Part shown: positions 7,440 to 16,903 of the stretch, one piece after another
Numbering within the stretch: the stretch's first letter is position 1
Layout: each line of letters begins with the position of its first letter
Origin: JAAGZL01 sp964628835
Lineage (GTDB): Bacteria > Pseudomonadota > Gammaproteobacteria > Chromatiales > Chromatiaceae
Direction: 5' to 3'
NCBI GenBank assembly: GCA_964628835.1
Contig: CAZVME010000031.1
Span: 1-36,747, forward strand
DNA: 36,747 nucleotides
Program-made: the position numbers and the translations under genes
The notes under the pieces: generated by a model
Seen by the model: only the letters and a program-made list of their open reading frames with translations
Told to the model about the DNA's origin: nothing
Databases searched by the model: none

Positions 7440-9482
7440 ATGAAAATAAGTTCTGGGAAAGGATTGGCGGGTGGAAAAAATCCAATCGCCACGATTCTGA
7501 CGATTAGCATTCTGTTTATGCTGGCCATGGCGATTTGGGTGTTTTTTCAGTCATTAGAATCAGATACCAATGATGAGGGATATCAACTGCGTGCTGCAGA
7601 GCTGCGGGTTATCTCGGAACGTATTGCAAAGTATGGGCTGACAGCGGTTGTTGGTGATAAAGGCGCTTTTGCTCAGTTGAAAGACTCCAAGGCTACCTTC
7701 GACCGCTATCTCACAGAATTGAAGGAGGGTGCGCCGGAGCAGGGCTTACCAGCTGCCCCGGAAGCGGTGGTGGATGAGCTGTACCTGGTTGAAGCCCAAT
7801 GGTTGACGTTGGGGAAAAATGCCAACGATATCCTGATAAACAAAGATGCGATCATCGAGGTGCAGGGGATTGTTAGTTTTGTTCAGGAGCTGGTTCCGCA
7901 GTTGCAGATACTCTCTCAGGAGGTGGTGGATGACTTGAAGGTTTCAACTGCCACTGGTAAACAGATTGCAGTGGCAGCGGAACAGTTGATGCTGGTGGAG
8001 CGGATCGATAAAAATGTTGCTAGGGTGTTGAAAGGTGGCGAGCATACCGCCTCGGCTATCGATCGTTTCAGTCGTGATACCAACCGTTTTGGACGTGTTC
8101 TGAATGCACTGTTGAAAGGTAGTAAGAGTATTGGCATCGAAGCGGTACCAACTCAGGTGGCGAATGCCAAACTACGGGAAGTGACAATTTTATTTGAAGG
8201 GCTGAACAGTTTTACCGAACAGATTGTAGATACCATACCGGGGTTGTTGCCAGCCCTGGAGGCCGTAGGTGATCTAGCGGATAACTCTGACCTGGTAAAT
8301 GATGCAACCACGGGTCTGTTGGCCGCGTATGCCGAATCTCCGGGTCGTTCGTCCGTACTCGGGTTTAAGACCGGACCTGGCATGGTGGCCTTCTTCAGTA
8401 TCCTGGCCATGCTGTTGTTCCTGGGACGAAGCTATCTGGTGCTGGTTGGTGAAAGACGCGCCCAGAATGAGATCAAAGTACAGAACGAAAGAAGTCAGGA
8501 GGCTATCCTGCGACTGCTGGACGAGATGGGTGACCTGGCGGATGGTGACCTGACTGTGACCGCGACGGTTACCGAGGACGTTACCGGTGCCATCGCCGAC
8601 TCCATCAACTACACTATTGAGGCATTGCGTAGCCTGGTAACCACCATTAACCAGACCTCGGAGAGTGTTTCCGCATCGGCGCAGGAGTCGCGGGCCATCG
8701 CCATGCATCTGGCCGAAGCCTCTGAACATCAGGCCGATCAGATCACCTCTGCCAGTGGCGCCATCAAGAGCATGGCCCAAACCATTGACCAGATGTCCAG
8801 TGACGCGAATGAGTCTGCTGAGGTTGCTAAACACTCGGTGGAAATCGCAGGTAACGGCGCTGACACGGTGCGGCGCACTATCCTGGGTATGGACACCATT
8901 CGAGAACAGATTCAGGAAACCTCAAAACGTATTAAACGTCTGGGTGAAAGCTCTCAGGAGATTGGTGACATCGTTGAGATTATTGACGACATTGCAGATC
9001 AAACCAATATTCTGGCGTTGAATGCGGCGATGCAGGCCGCCATGGCTGGTGAAGCAGGTCGTGGTTTTGCGGTGGTTGCGGATGAGGTGCAGCGACTTGC
9101 AGAGCGCTCCGGTAATGCGACTAAGCAGATTGAAGCCCTGGTTAAGACCATTCAGGCCGATACCAGTGAAGCGGTAAGCTCCATGGAATCAACCACAAAA
9201 GAGGTGGTCTCGGGTGCGAAACTTGCGGAGGACGCGGGTGACGCGCTGATGGAGATTGAGGGCGTTTCCACCCACATCGCCGAGGTGACACAGAAGATTG
9301 CCGGTTCAGCTGAGCAGCAGTCCAGCGGTGCAACCAAGATTGATGACACCATGAGTGTAATTCAGGAGATTACCACCCAGACACTGGATGGAACCAATCA
9401 GACTGCGGCCTCTATTGGAATGTTGGCCGGCCTGGCTGATGAGCTGCGAGGCTCTGTTGCTGGTTTCCGTCTCCCTGAGTAA
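7440..9482 (+). CDS. pilJ: Methyl-accepting chemotaxis protein PilJ
   Basis: Receptor of the type IV pilus Chp pathway, 680 residues. A first membrane helix lies at about residues 17-36, a helical periplasmic sensor (PilJ-type) at about 37-310 and a second membrane helix at about 313-331. A HAMP-like region and the long cytoplasmic signalling hairpin follow. The hairpin tip around residues 518-555 contains DQTNILALNAAMQAAMAGEA and GRGFAVVADEVQRLAERS, which bind CheW and kinase; the AAMQAAMAGEA wording is typical of PilJ. The ribosome site is GGAGAG before the ATG. In Pseudomonas PilJ responds to surface contact or pili and drives ChpA. No methyltransferase or methylesterase gene is adjacent. 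Confidence 0.96.
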   Translation: MKISSGKGLAGGKNPIATILTISILFMLAMAIWVFFQSLESDTNDEGYQLRAAELRVISERIAKYGLTAVVGDKGAFAQLKDSKATFDRYLTELKEGAPEQGLPAAPEAVVDELYLVEAQWLTLGKNANDILINKDAIIEVQGIVSFVQELVPQLQILSQEVVDDLKVSTATGKQIAVAAEQLMLVERIDKNVARVLKGGEHTASAIDRFSRDTNRFGRVLNALLKGSKSIGIEAVPTQVANAKLREVTILFEGLNSFTEQIVDTIPGLLPALEAVGDLADNSDLVNDATTGLLAAYAESPGRSSVLGFKTGPGMVAFFSILAMLLFLGRSYLVLVGERRAQNEIKVQNERSQEAILRLLDEMGDLADGDLTVTATVTEDVTGAIADSINYTIEALRSLVTTINQTSESVSASAQESRAIAMHLAEASEHQADQITSASGAIKSMAQTIDQMSSDANESAEVAKHSVEIAGNGADTVRRTILGMDTIREQIQETSKRIKRLGESSQEIGDIVEIIDDIADQTNILALNAAMQAAMAGEAGRGFAVVADEVQRLAERSGNATKQIEALVKTIQADTSEAVSSMESTTKEVVSGAKLAEDAGDALMEIEGVSTHIAEVTQKIAGSAEQQSSGATKIDDTMSVIQEITTQTLDGTNQTAASIGMLAGLADELRGSVAGFRLPE

Positions 9483-9542
9483 TCGGGTAAGCCGGATAGT
9501 GCATCTGGAAGCGGGCTTAACGGGAAAGATGGCGAATCAGGT

Positions 9543-12500
9543 ATGAGCGAAACTCAAGACCAAAGCAAACTAAAATGGATTAAGGCTGAGCTGGACATAG
9601 TTATCCTGCAGGCCCGTGCTGCGCTTGAGGAGTACCTGGACAGTACCGGCGATTCCGAGTTGATTGCATCCTGCGTCAATAATCTGCACCAGGTGTATGG
9701 TACTTTGCAGATTGTAGAGCTGGATGGCGCAACTATGCTGGCCGAAGAGATGGAGCAGGTTGCCAGTGCTATTGCTGCTGACAAGTTGCCGCAAGGGCGT
9801 GAGCTGGATGCGGCCGAAGCCCTGATGCAGGGCCTAGCCAGGCTGCCCGACTACCTGGAGAAACTACAGGGTGGAGCCCCAGACCATCCCGTTATTATCC
9901 TGCCGCTACTAAATGATCTGCGCGCAGTACGCGGAGAAGATCTGCTATCGGAAGTTGCGGTGGCGGCGCCTGAGCTGGAGCAGAAACTGACCGCAGGAGA
10001 GGTGGCAGAAGAGGGAAGTAGCGAACTTCCGAATCTGGCCCGAAGACTTCGATACAAGTATCACCGCAGTTTGTTGCAGTGGTTCCGTGGTACCGACCAA
10101 CTGGCAGGTATTGACGGGGTCGGGGAGGTGTTGAAACAGCTTGAGAGTGAGGCAGGCACCGGTCAGGTGAAGCGCTTTCTGCAGGTGGCGCGGGCTGCAC
10201 TTGCCGCGCCGCTGGAGAATATCGACTCCCCCAATATCGCCACCAAAATGTTGTTTGGTCGGGTGGATCGTGAGCTAAAGAGAATAATCTGTGAAGGTGA
10301 GCTTCCGGTTGCCGAGGCGCCGGCGATGGACATGGTTCGTGATCTGCTCTATTACGTGGCCAGTGTGGAGCAGGGAGACGAACTGGTTCAGTCGGTAAAA
10401 CAGGAATTTGATCTTGAAAACCTGATCATGAGTCCACAGCAGGTCAAGCTGGAACGCGAGGGTCTGGCTGCCCCCAATGTGGAACTGTTGGAATCCCTGA
10501 AGCAGGCTATTTGCACCGAGTTGTCTGAGATCAAAGATGTGCTGGATCTCTTCATTCGCACCAAAAACAACGATTCAGAACAGCTCCTGACATTGGAACA
10601 CCCAATGCGCAAGGTTGCCGACACCCTGGGGATGATCAGCCAGGGTGCCCTGCGCCAACGCATGAAGCGCCAGGCCGATCGGATCAGGAAAATATCCACT
10701 TCAGGCGAGGTGGTTAAGGAGCCAGATCTTCTGGAGATGGCGGGTGATATCGTCTTTGTTGAGGCGTCATTGGAAAATCTGGCTAGCTTTGGCAACACTC
10801 AGTTTATTCACCCAGAACAGGCTGAATCTGCCGATGAAGAGATGGTGCCCGGCCAGGAATTGCCGGAGGGTGAATTTGAACGCCTGATCGACTCCATAGT
10901 ACGTGAGGCCAGGGTAGATATGGCCAAGATCAAGGAGTCGATTCTGGTCTATATCAAGACGCCGGAAAAATCACAGGCTCTGCAGCAGGTGCCAGGCAGC
11001 TTTCATGCTATTGCCGGTGCATTTGAGATGCTCAAGCTGTTTGATGTGTCGGGGCTGTTGCGGGCCACAGCGGGCTACGTGTCGAATGAGTTAGTGGCAA
11101 AAAAGACCATCCCGGATATACAGCGACTGAACGCCTTCGCCGACGCCATTACCAGTATTGAATACTTTATGGAGACCATAGCTGATGGCCGGGGAATCCA
11201 GAATAAAATCCTGGATGTGGCGCGTGAGGCCTTGGTGCGTCTTGGAACAGAAAGCGATACTGAGGATGATGAGTTTTATGCCAGCGCTGAGGGCGAAGAG
11301 ACCATCCCGGGACTGATTACACAAGCGGATATGGAAGCGCTGCCAGATCCGATGCAGTTGACTGGGCAGCCGCTGGATGAGGCAATATTTGTAGAAGAGG
11401 TCGAGGTGGAGTTGGAGACTCCACAGGAGTATGTACCCTCTGCGGAGAAACCCAGCTTGGAAGAGGTAGACCCGGAAATCCTGGATATATTTATCGAAGA
11501 GGCTCGGGAAGAGCTGGGGGTGATCCGGGAGTATCTGACCAAGTGGCTGGATGATGTGGACGACTCCGAGGCGTTGATCATCTTTCGCAGATCATTTCAC
11601 ACCCTGAAGGGGAGTGGGCGTCTGGTGGGGGCCAAAACTATAGGTGAGTTTGCCTGGTCCATAGAGAACCTGCTCAATCGAATAATAGACCAGACACTAG
11701 CGGTCACTCCAGAGCATTGTGATCTGTTGCGCGAGACCCTGGAAGTGCTGCCAGGCCTAATTGACTGCCAAGCCAATGGTATCCCTCCTGCGGTTGATAC
11801 GGCGCCGCTGATAGAGCGGGCCATACTGCTGGCAACACCTGACTACTCGGCCACTCACAGGTTTGAAGACGAGATAGACGCTGATGACCCTGAGACCGAA
11901 GTGGAGCTGTTCGAGGAGGAGGGGCAAGAGCTGCCGGCCATACAGGAAGAGCCAACTCCAGATGCGCCGATCAGTATCGATCCCACCCTGCTGGAGATAT
12001 TTGCTTCAGAGTCACGCACCCACATAGACACCATCAATGCGTTCCTACGCAAGTGCAAGGAGACTGGTGGCATTTGCGCTCTGGACCGGGACGTATCGCG
12101 AGCCTTTCATACCCTGCATGGCAGTGCCCACATGGCCGGAGTAGACTCGATAGCCGAGGTCAGTGCCGCACTGGAAACCCATGTGAATGAGCTGATGGAG
12201 CAGGGGCAACTGGCTGATGTTGATTTGCTGGAACTGATTGAGAGAAGTGATCAGCAGTTTGAATCCATCCTGGAAGCCATTAACGTGCCTGGTGCGGCGT
12301 TGCCGGACTGGCAAGGATTGCTGGGCGACATTGAGAGTGCCCGCAACGCACTGATACCTGAAGACACGGATTCAGACGGGCCGGCTGATGCTGAGGGACT
12401 CATGGATATTGAAGAGCTCATGGATGTTGAAGAGCTTACAGATGTTGAAAGATTATCGGTTGAGGGGCTTGTTGTTGCGGAGGAGTCACTCTCAATTGTG

Positions 12501-15278
12501 GCGGATGGCCTGGAGCTGACCGAAGAGTTCATTGATCTGGATGGGACGCCGGATCAAACAGCGGAACTGACCATAGACTTGGACGAAGAGTTGATCGAGC
12601 TGAAGGCCTTCTCTCCAGAGCAACCAGAGACCAATATTGATACTGACATGGAGTCATCACCAGATCAGGGAGGGCAGGGGGCAGAACATGACCCAAAGCC
12701 GGAGAGTGATCCGGCAGAGTTGGTGAGATCAACTGATCGCATCGACACACCAGAGTCCGGCTTGCACTTTGGAGCTGCGTCTGTAGATGATGACATCATT
12801 TCGATCTTCATCGAGGAGTCAATTGAATTGATGGACGATGTGGATCACGCGCTCATACAGTGGAACGAAAACCCAGATGACGCACACCCACTGGAGGAGT
12901 TGCAGAGAACCCTGCACACCTTGAAGGGTGGCGCCAGACTCTCTGGAATTACTCCGGTTGGTGATCTGAGCCACGCCTTTGAGTCTCTTCTTGCCGGGGT
13001 TGAGAGTGGGGTGGTAGACAATAGTGATGAGGTCCGGGCGCTGGCCCAGAGAGTGGCAGATAGCCTGATGACTCAGATTGAACAGGCTAGTGACACCGGA
13101 CAGGCCACAGCGGCAGATGCAATGATTGCGGAGCTTAACGACATACTGTCCGGGGAGGGTGCGGCCCCCAGCGCTGTCTTTTCAGAAGAGGAATTATCGG
13201 ATGAAGAGCTTACGGTAGGAGCAGATGATCCGGTTGAAGAGAGTGCAGTCATAGATGATCAGCCGGAGCCTGATCCAGACTCTGAGAAAGAGAGCGATGT
13301 AGACACTCCATGGGGCGAGGAGTCCGGCCAGATACTCTCATTTCCAGATCAGCGTGAAGCCCCTGAGCCAACTGATGAAACCCCCGCTCCAACTGAAGAG
13401 GCCAGTCTGGTCATGCCGGTGCGTCGTTCCGGCCGTGAACAGTTGCGGGTAAATCCAGACATCATGGATAAGCTGGTTAACAACGCCGGTGAGGTGAGTA
13501 TCTTCCGTTCCCGTCTGGAACAGCAGAATGGAGACCTTGGCTACAATATTGAAGAGTTGCGCCAGACAGTACATCGACTGCGGGAACAGCTGCGCAAACT
13601 GGATATGGAGACAGAGGCCCAGATCCTATTCCGCTATGAGAGGGACAAGGAAGAGGGGCGTCTGGATGGCGAAGGCGAAGAGTTTGATCCCCTGGAGATG
13701 GACCGATTCTCCACTTTGCAGCATCTGTCTCGGGGGTTGATGGAGACAGTAGGTGATCTGAGCAACATCAACAAACTGCTGGACTCTGAGCAGAAGGGAA
13801 CAGAGACCCTGTTGTTGCAACAGTCTAGGATTACCACAGACCTGCAAGATGGGCTTATGCGTACCCGTATGGTCTCATTCAACCAACTGGTACCACGTTT
13901 GCAACGTATCGTCCGTCAGACATGTCAGCCGCTGAATAAGCAGGCGGAACTGGTGATCAACGGGTCGGATATGGAGTTAGACCGTAGTATTCTGGACCGC
14001 ATAACTGCACCATTGGAACATCTTCTGAGAAATGCTGTATCCCACGGTATTGAACTACCAGAGCAGCGTCGTGCGCAGGATAAGAGTGAAGTTGGCAACA
14101 TAAGCATGGAGCTTACCCGCGAGGGTAATGATGTGGTGCTTACCGTATCGGATGATGGCAATGGACTGGATTTTGCGGCCATAAGGGAGCGTGCGGAAAA
14201 GAGTGGTTTGCTGGTGGATGGGGCCAACGCCAGTGAGGGTGACCTCACCCAATTTATCATGGAACACGGCTTCAGTACCGTAGACGCGGTGAGCCAGATT
14301 GCTGGTCGTGGTGTCGGGATGGATGTGGTGGTAAGTGAGATCAAGCAGCTTGGCGGCACCCTGGATATCAACTCCAAGCCGGGAGCGGGGACGGAGTTCA
14401 CCATCTACCTGCCCCTGACCCTGGCCATAACAGATGCGCTTCTGCTCCGGGTCAGTAATGAGATCTATGCCGTTCCATACACCAATATCGATGCGGTAGT
14501 GCGCGTCAACCGCGATGAACTTGTAAGTTTCTATCAGGGTGGTGGTGATAGCGGTGGTTTTGCCTATGGCGACCATACCTACACGGTAAGATATCTTGGA
14601 TCACTTCTGGGCGGTGATATGCCAAACCTGGCAGAGCAGAAAAAACGTGCTCCGGTGCTGTTGGTGCGTGCGGGCATACATCACATCGCCATCCATGTGG
14701 ACGACGTAATCGGACACCGCCAGATAGTGGTGAAGTCGGTGGGGCCGCAGCTTAGTACCATACGCTGGATATCGGGTGGCACAATCCTGGGAGATGGTCG
14801 GGTGGCTCTGATCCTGGATGTGAATGCGCTGGTGCGTAAGGATGCAACGCAGACTGTGGAAAGCGACGGCGTTAAGCCGCGGGCTGAAAAAGTAGTAGAC
14901 CATGGAACAAGAATTTTGGTGGTGGATGACTCCATCACCGTACGTAAGGTTACTGGCAGGCTGTTGGAACGCCACGGCATGGCGGTGGAAACGGCAAAGG
15001 ATGGTGTAGATGCCCTGGCCATGCTGCAGGATTATCACCCCGATGTAATGCTGCTGGATATTGAGATGCCGCGTATGGATGGGTTTGAGGTGGCCAGACA
15101 TATGCGCAACTCTGAGCAGATGAGAGATATACCTATAATCATCATCACATCGCGTACTGGTGAAAAACACCGCAAGCTGGCACTTGAGCTTGGGGTTAAG
15201 CGCTACCTGGGTAAACCCTATCAGGAGATAGACCTGCTCGAGACCATCGAGGCGGTCCTGGAAGAGAGTAGAACATGA
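9543..15278 (+). CDS. chpA: ChpA hybrid histidine kinase with multiple Hpt modules, CheW and receiver domains
   Basis: CheA-type kinase of the Chp system, 1911 residues (P. aeruginosa ChpA is about 2470). The N-terminal region has degenerate phosphotransfer modules: His49 (HQVYGT), a segment HPMRKVADTLG near 356, and His488 (HAIAGA), all lacking the Lys after His. Three better modules follow: His686 (HTLKGS), His856 (HTLHGS, Lys replaced by His) and His1125 (HTLKGG). They are separated by long acidic linkers, one with an 18-base tandem repeat. The dimerisation region starts near 1298. The ATPase has its N box at Asn1497 (LLRNAVSHGIE), G1 Asp1537-Gly1539 (DDGNG) and G2 1587-1593 (AGRGVGM). The CheW domain is about 1625-1760 and the C-terminal receiver about 1788-1905, with phosphoacceptor Asp1839. 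It is translationally coupled to the next gene. Confidence 0.96.
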   Translation: MSETQDQSKLKWIKAELDIVILQARAALEEYLDSTGDSELIASCVNNLHQVYGTLQIVELDGATMLAEEMEQVASAIAADKLPQGRELDAAEALMQGLARLPDYLEKLQGGAPDHPVIILPLLNDLRAVRGEDLLSEVAVAAPELEQKLTAGEVAEEGSSELPNLARRLRYKYHRSLLQWFRGTDQLAGIDGVGEVLKQLESEAGTGQVKRFLQVARAALAAPLENIDSPNIATKMLFGRVDRELKRIICEGELPVAEAPAMDMVRDLLYYVASVEQGDELVQSVKQEFDLENLIMSPQQVKLEREGLAAPNVELLESLKQAICTELSEIKDVLDLFIRTKNNDSEQLLTLEHPMRKVADTLGMISQGALRQRMKRQADRIRKISTSGEVVKEPDLLEMAGDIVFVEASLENLASFGNTQFIHPEQAESADEEMVPGQELPEGEFERLIDSIVREARVDMAKIKESILVYIKTPEKSQALQQVPGSFHAIAGAFEMLKLFDVSGLLRATAGYVSNELVAKKTIPDIQRLNAFADAITSIEYFMETIADGRGIQNKILDVAREALVRLGTESDTEDDEFYASAEGEETIPGLITQADMEALPDPMQLTGQPLDEAIFVEEVEVELETPQEYVPSAEKPSLEEVDPEILDIFIEEAREELGVIREYLTKWLDDVDDSEALIIFRRSFHTLKGSGRLVGAKTIGEFAWSIENLLNRIIDQTLAVTPEHCDLLRETLEVLPGLIDCQANGIPPAVDTAPLIERAILLATPDYSATHRFEDEIDADDPETEVELFEEEGQELPAIQEEPTPDAPISIDPTLLEIFASESRTHIDTINAFLRKCKETGGICALDRDVSRAFHTLHGSAHMAGVDSIAEVSAALETHVNELMEQGQLADVDLLELIERSDQQFESILEAINVPGAALPDWQGLLGDIESARNALIPEDTDSDGPADAEGLMDIEELMDVEELTDVERLSVEGLVVAEESLSIVADGLELTEEFIDLDGTPDQTAELTIDLDEELIELKAFSPEQPETNIDTDMESSPDQGGQGAEHDPKPESDPAELVRSTDRIDTPESGLHFGAASVDDDIISIFIEESIELMDDVDHALIQWNENPDDAHPLEELQRTLHTLKGGARLSGITPVGDLSHAFESLLAGVESGVVDNSDEVRALAQRVADSLMTQIEQASDTGQATAADAMIAELNDILSGEGAAPSAVFSEEELSDEELTVGADDPVEESAVIDDQPEPDPDSEKESDVDTPWGEESGQILSFPDQREAPEPTDETPAPTEEASLVMPVRRSGREQLRVNPDIMDKLVNNAGEVSIFRSRLEQQNGDLGYNIEELRQTVHRLREQLRKLDMETEAQILFRYERDKEEGRLDGEGEEFDPLEMDRFSTLQHLSRGLMETVGDLSNINKLLDSEQKGTETLLLQQSRITTDLQDGLMRTRMVSFNQLVPRLQRIVRQTCQPLNKQAELVINGSDMELDRSILDRITAPLEHLLRNAVSHGIELPEQRRAQDKSEVGNISMELTREGNDVVLTVSDDGNGLDFAAIRERAEKSGLLVDGANASEGDLTQFIMEHGFSTVDAVSQIAGRGVGMDVVVSEIKQLGGTLDINSKPGAGTEFTIYLPLTLAITDALLLRVSNEIYAVPYTNIDAVVRVNRDELVSFYQGGGDSGGFAYGDHTYTVRYLGSLLGGDMPNLAEQKKRAPVLLVRAGIHHIAIHVDDVIGHRQIVVKSVGPQLSTIRWISGGTILGDGRVALILDVNALVRKDATQTVESDGVKPRAEKVVDHGTRILVVDDSITVRKVTGRLLERHGMAVETAKDGVDALAMLQDYHPDVMLLDIEMPRMDGFEVARHMRNSEQMRDIPIIIITSRTGEKHRKLALELGVKRYLGKPYQEIDLLETIEAVLEESRT
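12402..12458 (+). repeat. In-frame 18-base tandem repeat in chpA linker
   Basis: Three successive units starting at 12405, 12423 and 12441 share the pattern gat-rtt-gaa-gag-ctn and encode DIEELM / DVEELT / DVERLS, followed by a degenerate VEGL. The period is 18 bases (six residues) inside the acidic linker between the second and third clear Hpt modules. It probably changes linker length without disturbing the frame. Confidence 0.7.
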
Positions 15279-15745
15279 GTACAGAAATGGAAGTCGACCT
15301 GGAGATACGAGGAGTGCTTCTCCCTCTGAATGCGGCACAGCTGTTACTGCCCAACGCCTCGGTCTCAGAGGTGGTGGCATTTCAGGACCTGACCCCGGCA
15401 TCGGATATGCCGGAGTGGTTTTTAGGCTTTCAGACCTGGCGCTTTCAAGAGGTTCCGGTCATCTCATTTGAAGATCTGGTGGAGACCCCGTCGGCCGCTC
15501 CTGGACCGCGTTCCAGGGTGGCAATATGCAATACCCTTGGGGGCAACCCGAGGCGTCCATTCATTGGTATCTTGCTGGCCTCCACGCCACGCCTGGTGCG
15601 AGTGACCCAGCAGGTCATAGCCCCGCAGGATAATCTCCATGACCTGGGGTCAGCGGTGCAGCGTGAGGTGGTAATCAACGGAGAGGATGCCTGGATCCCG
15701 GATATGAACGCCGTGGAGTGGGTGGTGCAGGAGGCGTTGTCCTAA
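15275..15745 (+). CDS. chpC: Second CheW-like adaptor, ChpC-like
   Basis: CheW-domain protein of 156 residues, closest by position and character to ChpC, an accessory adaptor of the Chp pathway. The CheW-like pattern includes LPLNAAQLLLPNASVSEVV near the start, WFLGFQTWRFQEVPVISFEDL in the middle and VVINGEDAWIPDM near the end. Its ATG overlaps the chpA stop by 4 bases, so it is co-translated. In Pseudomonas chpB lies between chpA and chpC; here chpC follows chpA directly. It ends 6 bases before the convergent rsmE stop. Confidence 0.88.
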   Translation: MSTEMEVDLEIRGVLLPLNAAQLLLPNASVSEVVAFQDLTPASDMPEWFLGFQTWRFQEVPVISFEDLVETPSAAPGPRSRVAICNTLGGNPRRPFIGILLASTPRLVRVTQQVIAPQDNLHDLGSAVQREVVINGEDAWIPDMNAVEWVVQEALS

Positions 15746-15751
15746 CCCTGA

Positions 15752-16489
15752 TCAGGTGTGACGAAAGTCACCCCATAGGGCCTGCATGGCAGCGATTGCG
15801 GCTAGCGGCGCTGTTTCCGTTCGCAACACCCTCGGTCCCAGTCTAACCCCATGAAAGCCGTTGTTCTGTGCAGCAAGAATCTCGGCCTCGTTTAGTCCAC
15901 CCTCAGGTCCTACCAGAATAGTGATCTTGCCATCGGTGGGGGTGAATTCCGTGAGACTGGTGTCAGCCCGATGGTTCAGGACCAGGCTCAATCCCTCTGC
16001 CGGGTTTTCCAGTAGTCCCTCTATTGCAATGGCGTTGTGTATGGTCGGCAGCCTGCAGCGTCCCGACTGCTCGCAGGCTGAAATCATTACCTGATGCCAG
16101 TGCCGCTGGCGCTTCTGCAATCGCTCTCCCTTGAGATTAACCACCCCGTGCTGGCTGAATACCGGTGTGATCTCGGTTACTCCCATCTCGATAGATTTCT
16201 GGATGGCGAAATCCATTCGCTCACCCTTGGATATGGAGATGCATAGATGAATATCCAGGATGCTCTTTGGTTCAGGATCTGAACTGGACAGTATCTGCAC
16301 CGTTATATGTTTCTTGGCGGCTATCTCCACCCGGCCCCGGTAGTTGCGGCCATCGCCATTGAACAGTTCCAGCTCGGCCCCGGGATGTAGTCGCAACACC
16401 TGGATTAGATGGTGTGAGGCCGCCTGTTCCAATGCCAGCTCCTGGTCTTGGCTCAGGAGTTGCTCTGTGTAAATTCTGGATATGCGCAT
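15752..16489 (-). CDS. rsmE: 16S rRNA (uracil1498-N3)-methyltransferase RsmE
   Basis: SPOUT-class (trefoil knot) methyltransferase of 245 residues that methylates U1498 of 16S rRNA with SAM. The N-terminal PUA-like region includes HHLIQVLRLHPGAELELFNGDG. The knot region carries ILVGPEGGLNEAEI and VRLGPRVLRTETAPLAAIAAMQ, the family signatures. It is convergent with and almost touches chpC, leaving no room for a dedicated terminator. Confidence 0.96.
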   Translation of the reverse strand: MRISRIYTEQLLSQDQELALEQAASHHLIQVLRLHPGAELELFNGDGRNYRGRVEIAAKKHITVQILSSSDPEPKSILDIHLCISISKGERMDFAIQKSIEMGVTEITPVFSQHGVVNLKGERLQKRQRHWHQVMISACEQSGRCRLPTIHNAIAIEGLLENPAEGLSLVLNHRADTSLTEFTPTDGKITILVGPEGGLNEAEILAAQNNGFHGVRLGPRVLRTETAPLAAIAAMQALWGDFRHT

Positions 16490-16903
16490 GGTTATAGGGT
16501 CTCAGTGTAGTGATGACTGATCAAGTAAAATTCTGCCAGAAAAATTGGTTTTTGCTGTACTGGAATGGGGCAATCTATGCCAGGGCCTGTTTGCACTACT
16601 AAAATAGGACCTGTTGGGCCGGAAAAAGCGCCAATCCAGGCGCGAGGAGAGTAGTTTGGTTACTCTAAATGAGCGATGAGTAACGATGAGTGGTGCTTTT
16701 TCAGGCCCAACCCGAAGGGCTGGGGCTATTTTTCCACCCAGCTGCGTTATTATTCACTCATTCTGCCTTGCTGGACAAAAAATAGTCTCAGCAGGGCCAG
16801 TTGGATTAGTGTTAATAGCAAATTATGAGCCTTTGCTTGGTTTGTGGATGAACCGCCATGGGATTAATCAGGGGCTTCTTGGATCTTATTACAGGAATTA
16901 TAC
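16490..16903. other. rsmE/pfk divergent intergenic region containing a structured repeat
   Basis: A 414-base gap between the divergent starts of rsmE and the phosphofructokinase gene. Its centre is filled by the inverted-repeat element at 16613-16711 described separately. The flanks should hold the two promoters, but no clear -35/-10 pair stood out. Short open frames here have no recognisable product. Confidence 0.6.
16613..16711. repeat. Inverted-repeat element with alternative internal hairpins
   Basis: Outer arms at 16613-16632 and 16692-16711 pair at 18 of 20 positions (GTTGGGCCGGAAAAAGCGCC against the complement of the right arm). Inside, GTTACTC (16659-16665) can pair with GAGTAAC (16678-16684), while AGAGTA (16648-16653) can pair with TACTCT (16661-16666). 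The two inner stems share bases and exclude each other. The arrangement suggests a dispersed intergenic repeat or a structured RNA; no coding potential was seen. Confidence 0.75.

Noticed and set aside
14601..15401. A 266-codon minus-strand frame opposite the end of chpA and the start of chpC
   Set aside because: It is the shadow of the CheW and receiver domains, which are clearly coding in the other strand; its own translation has no recognisable family.
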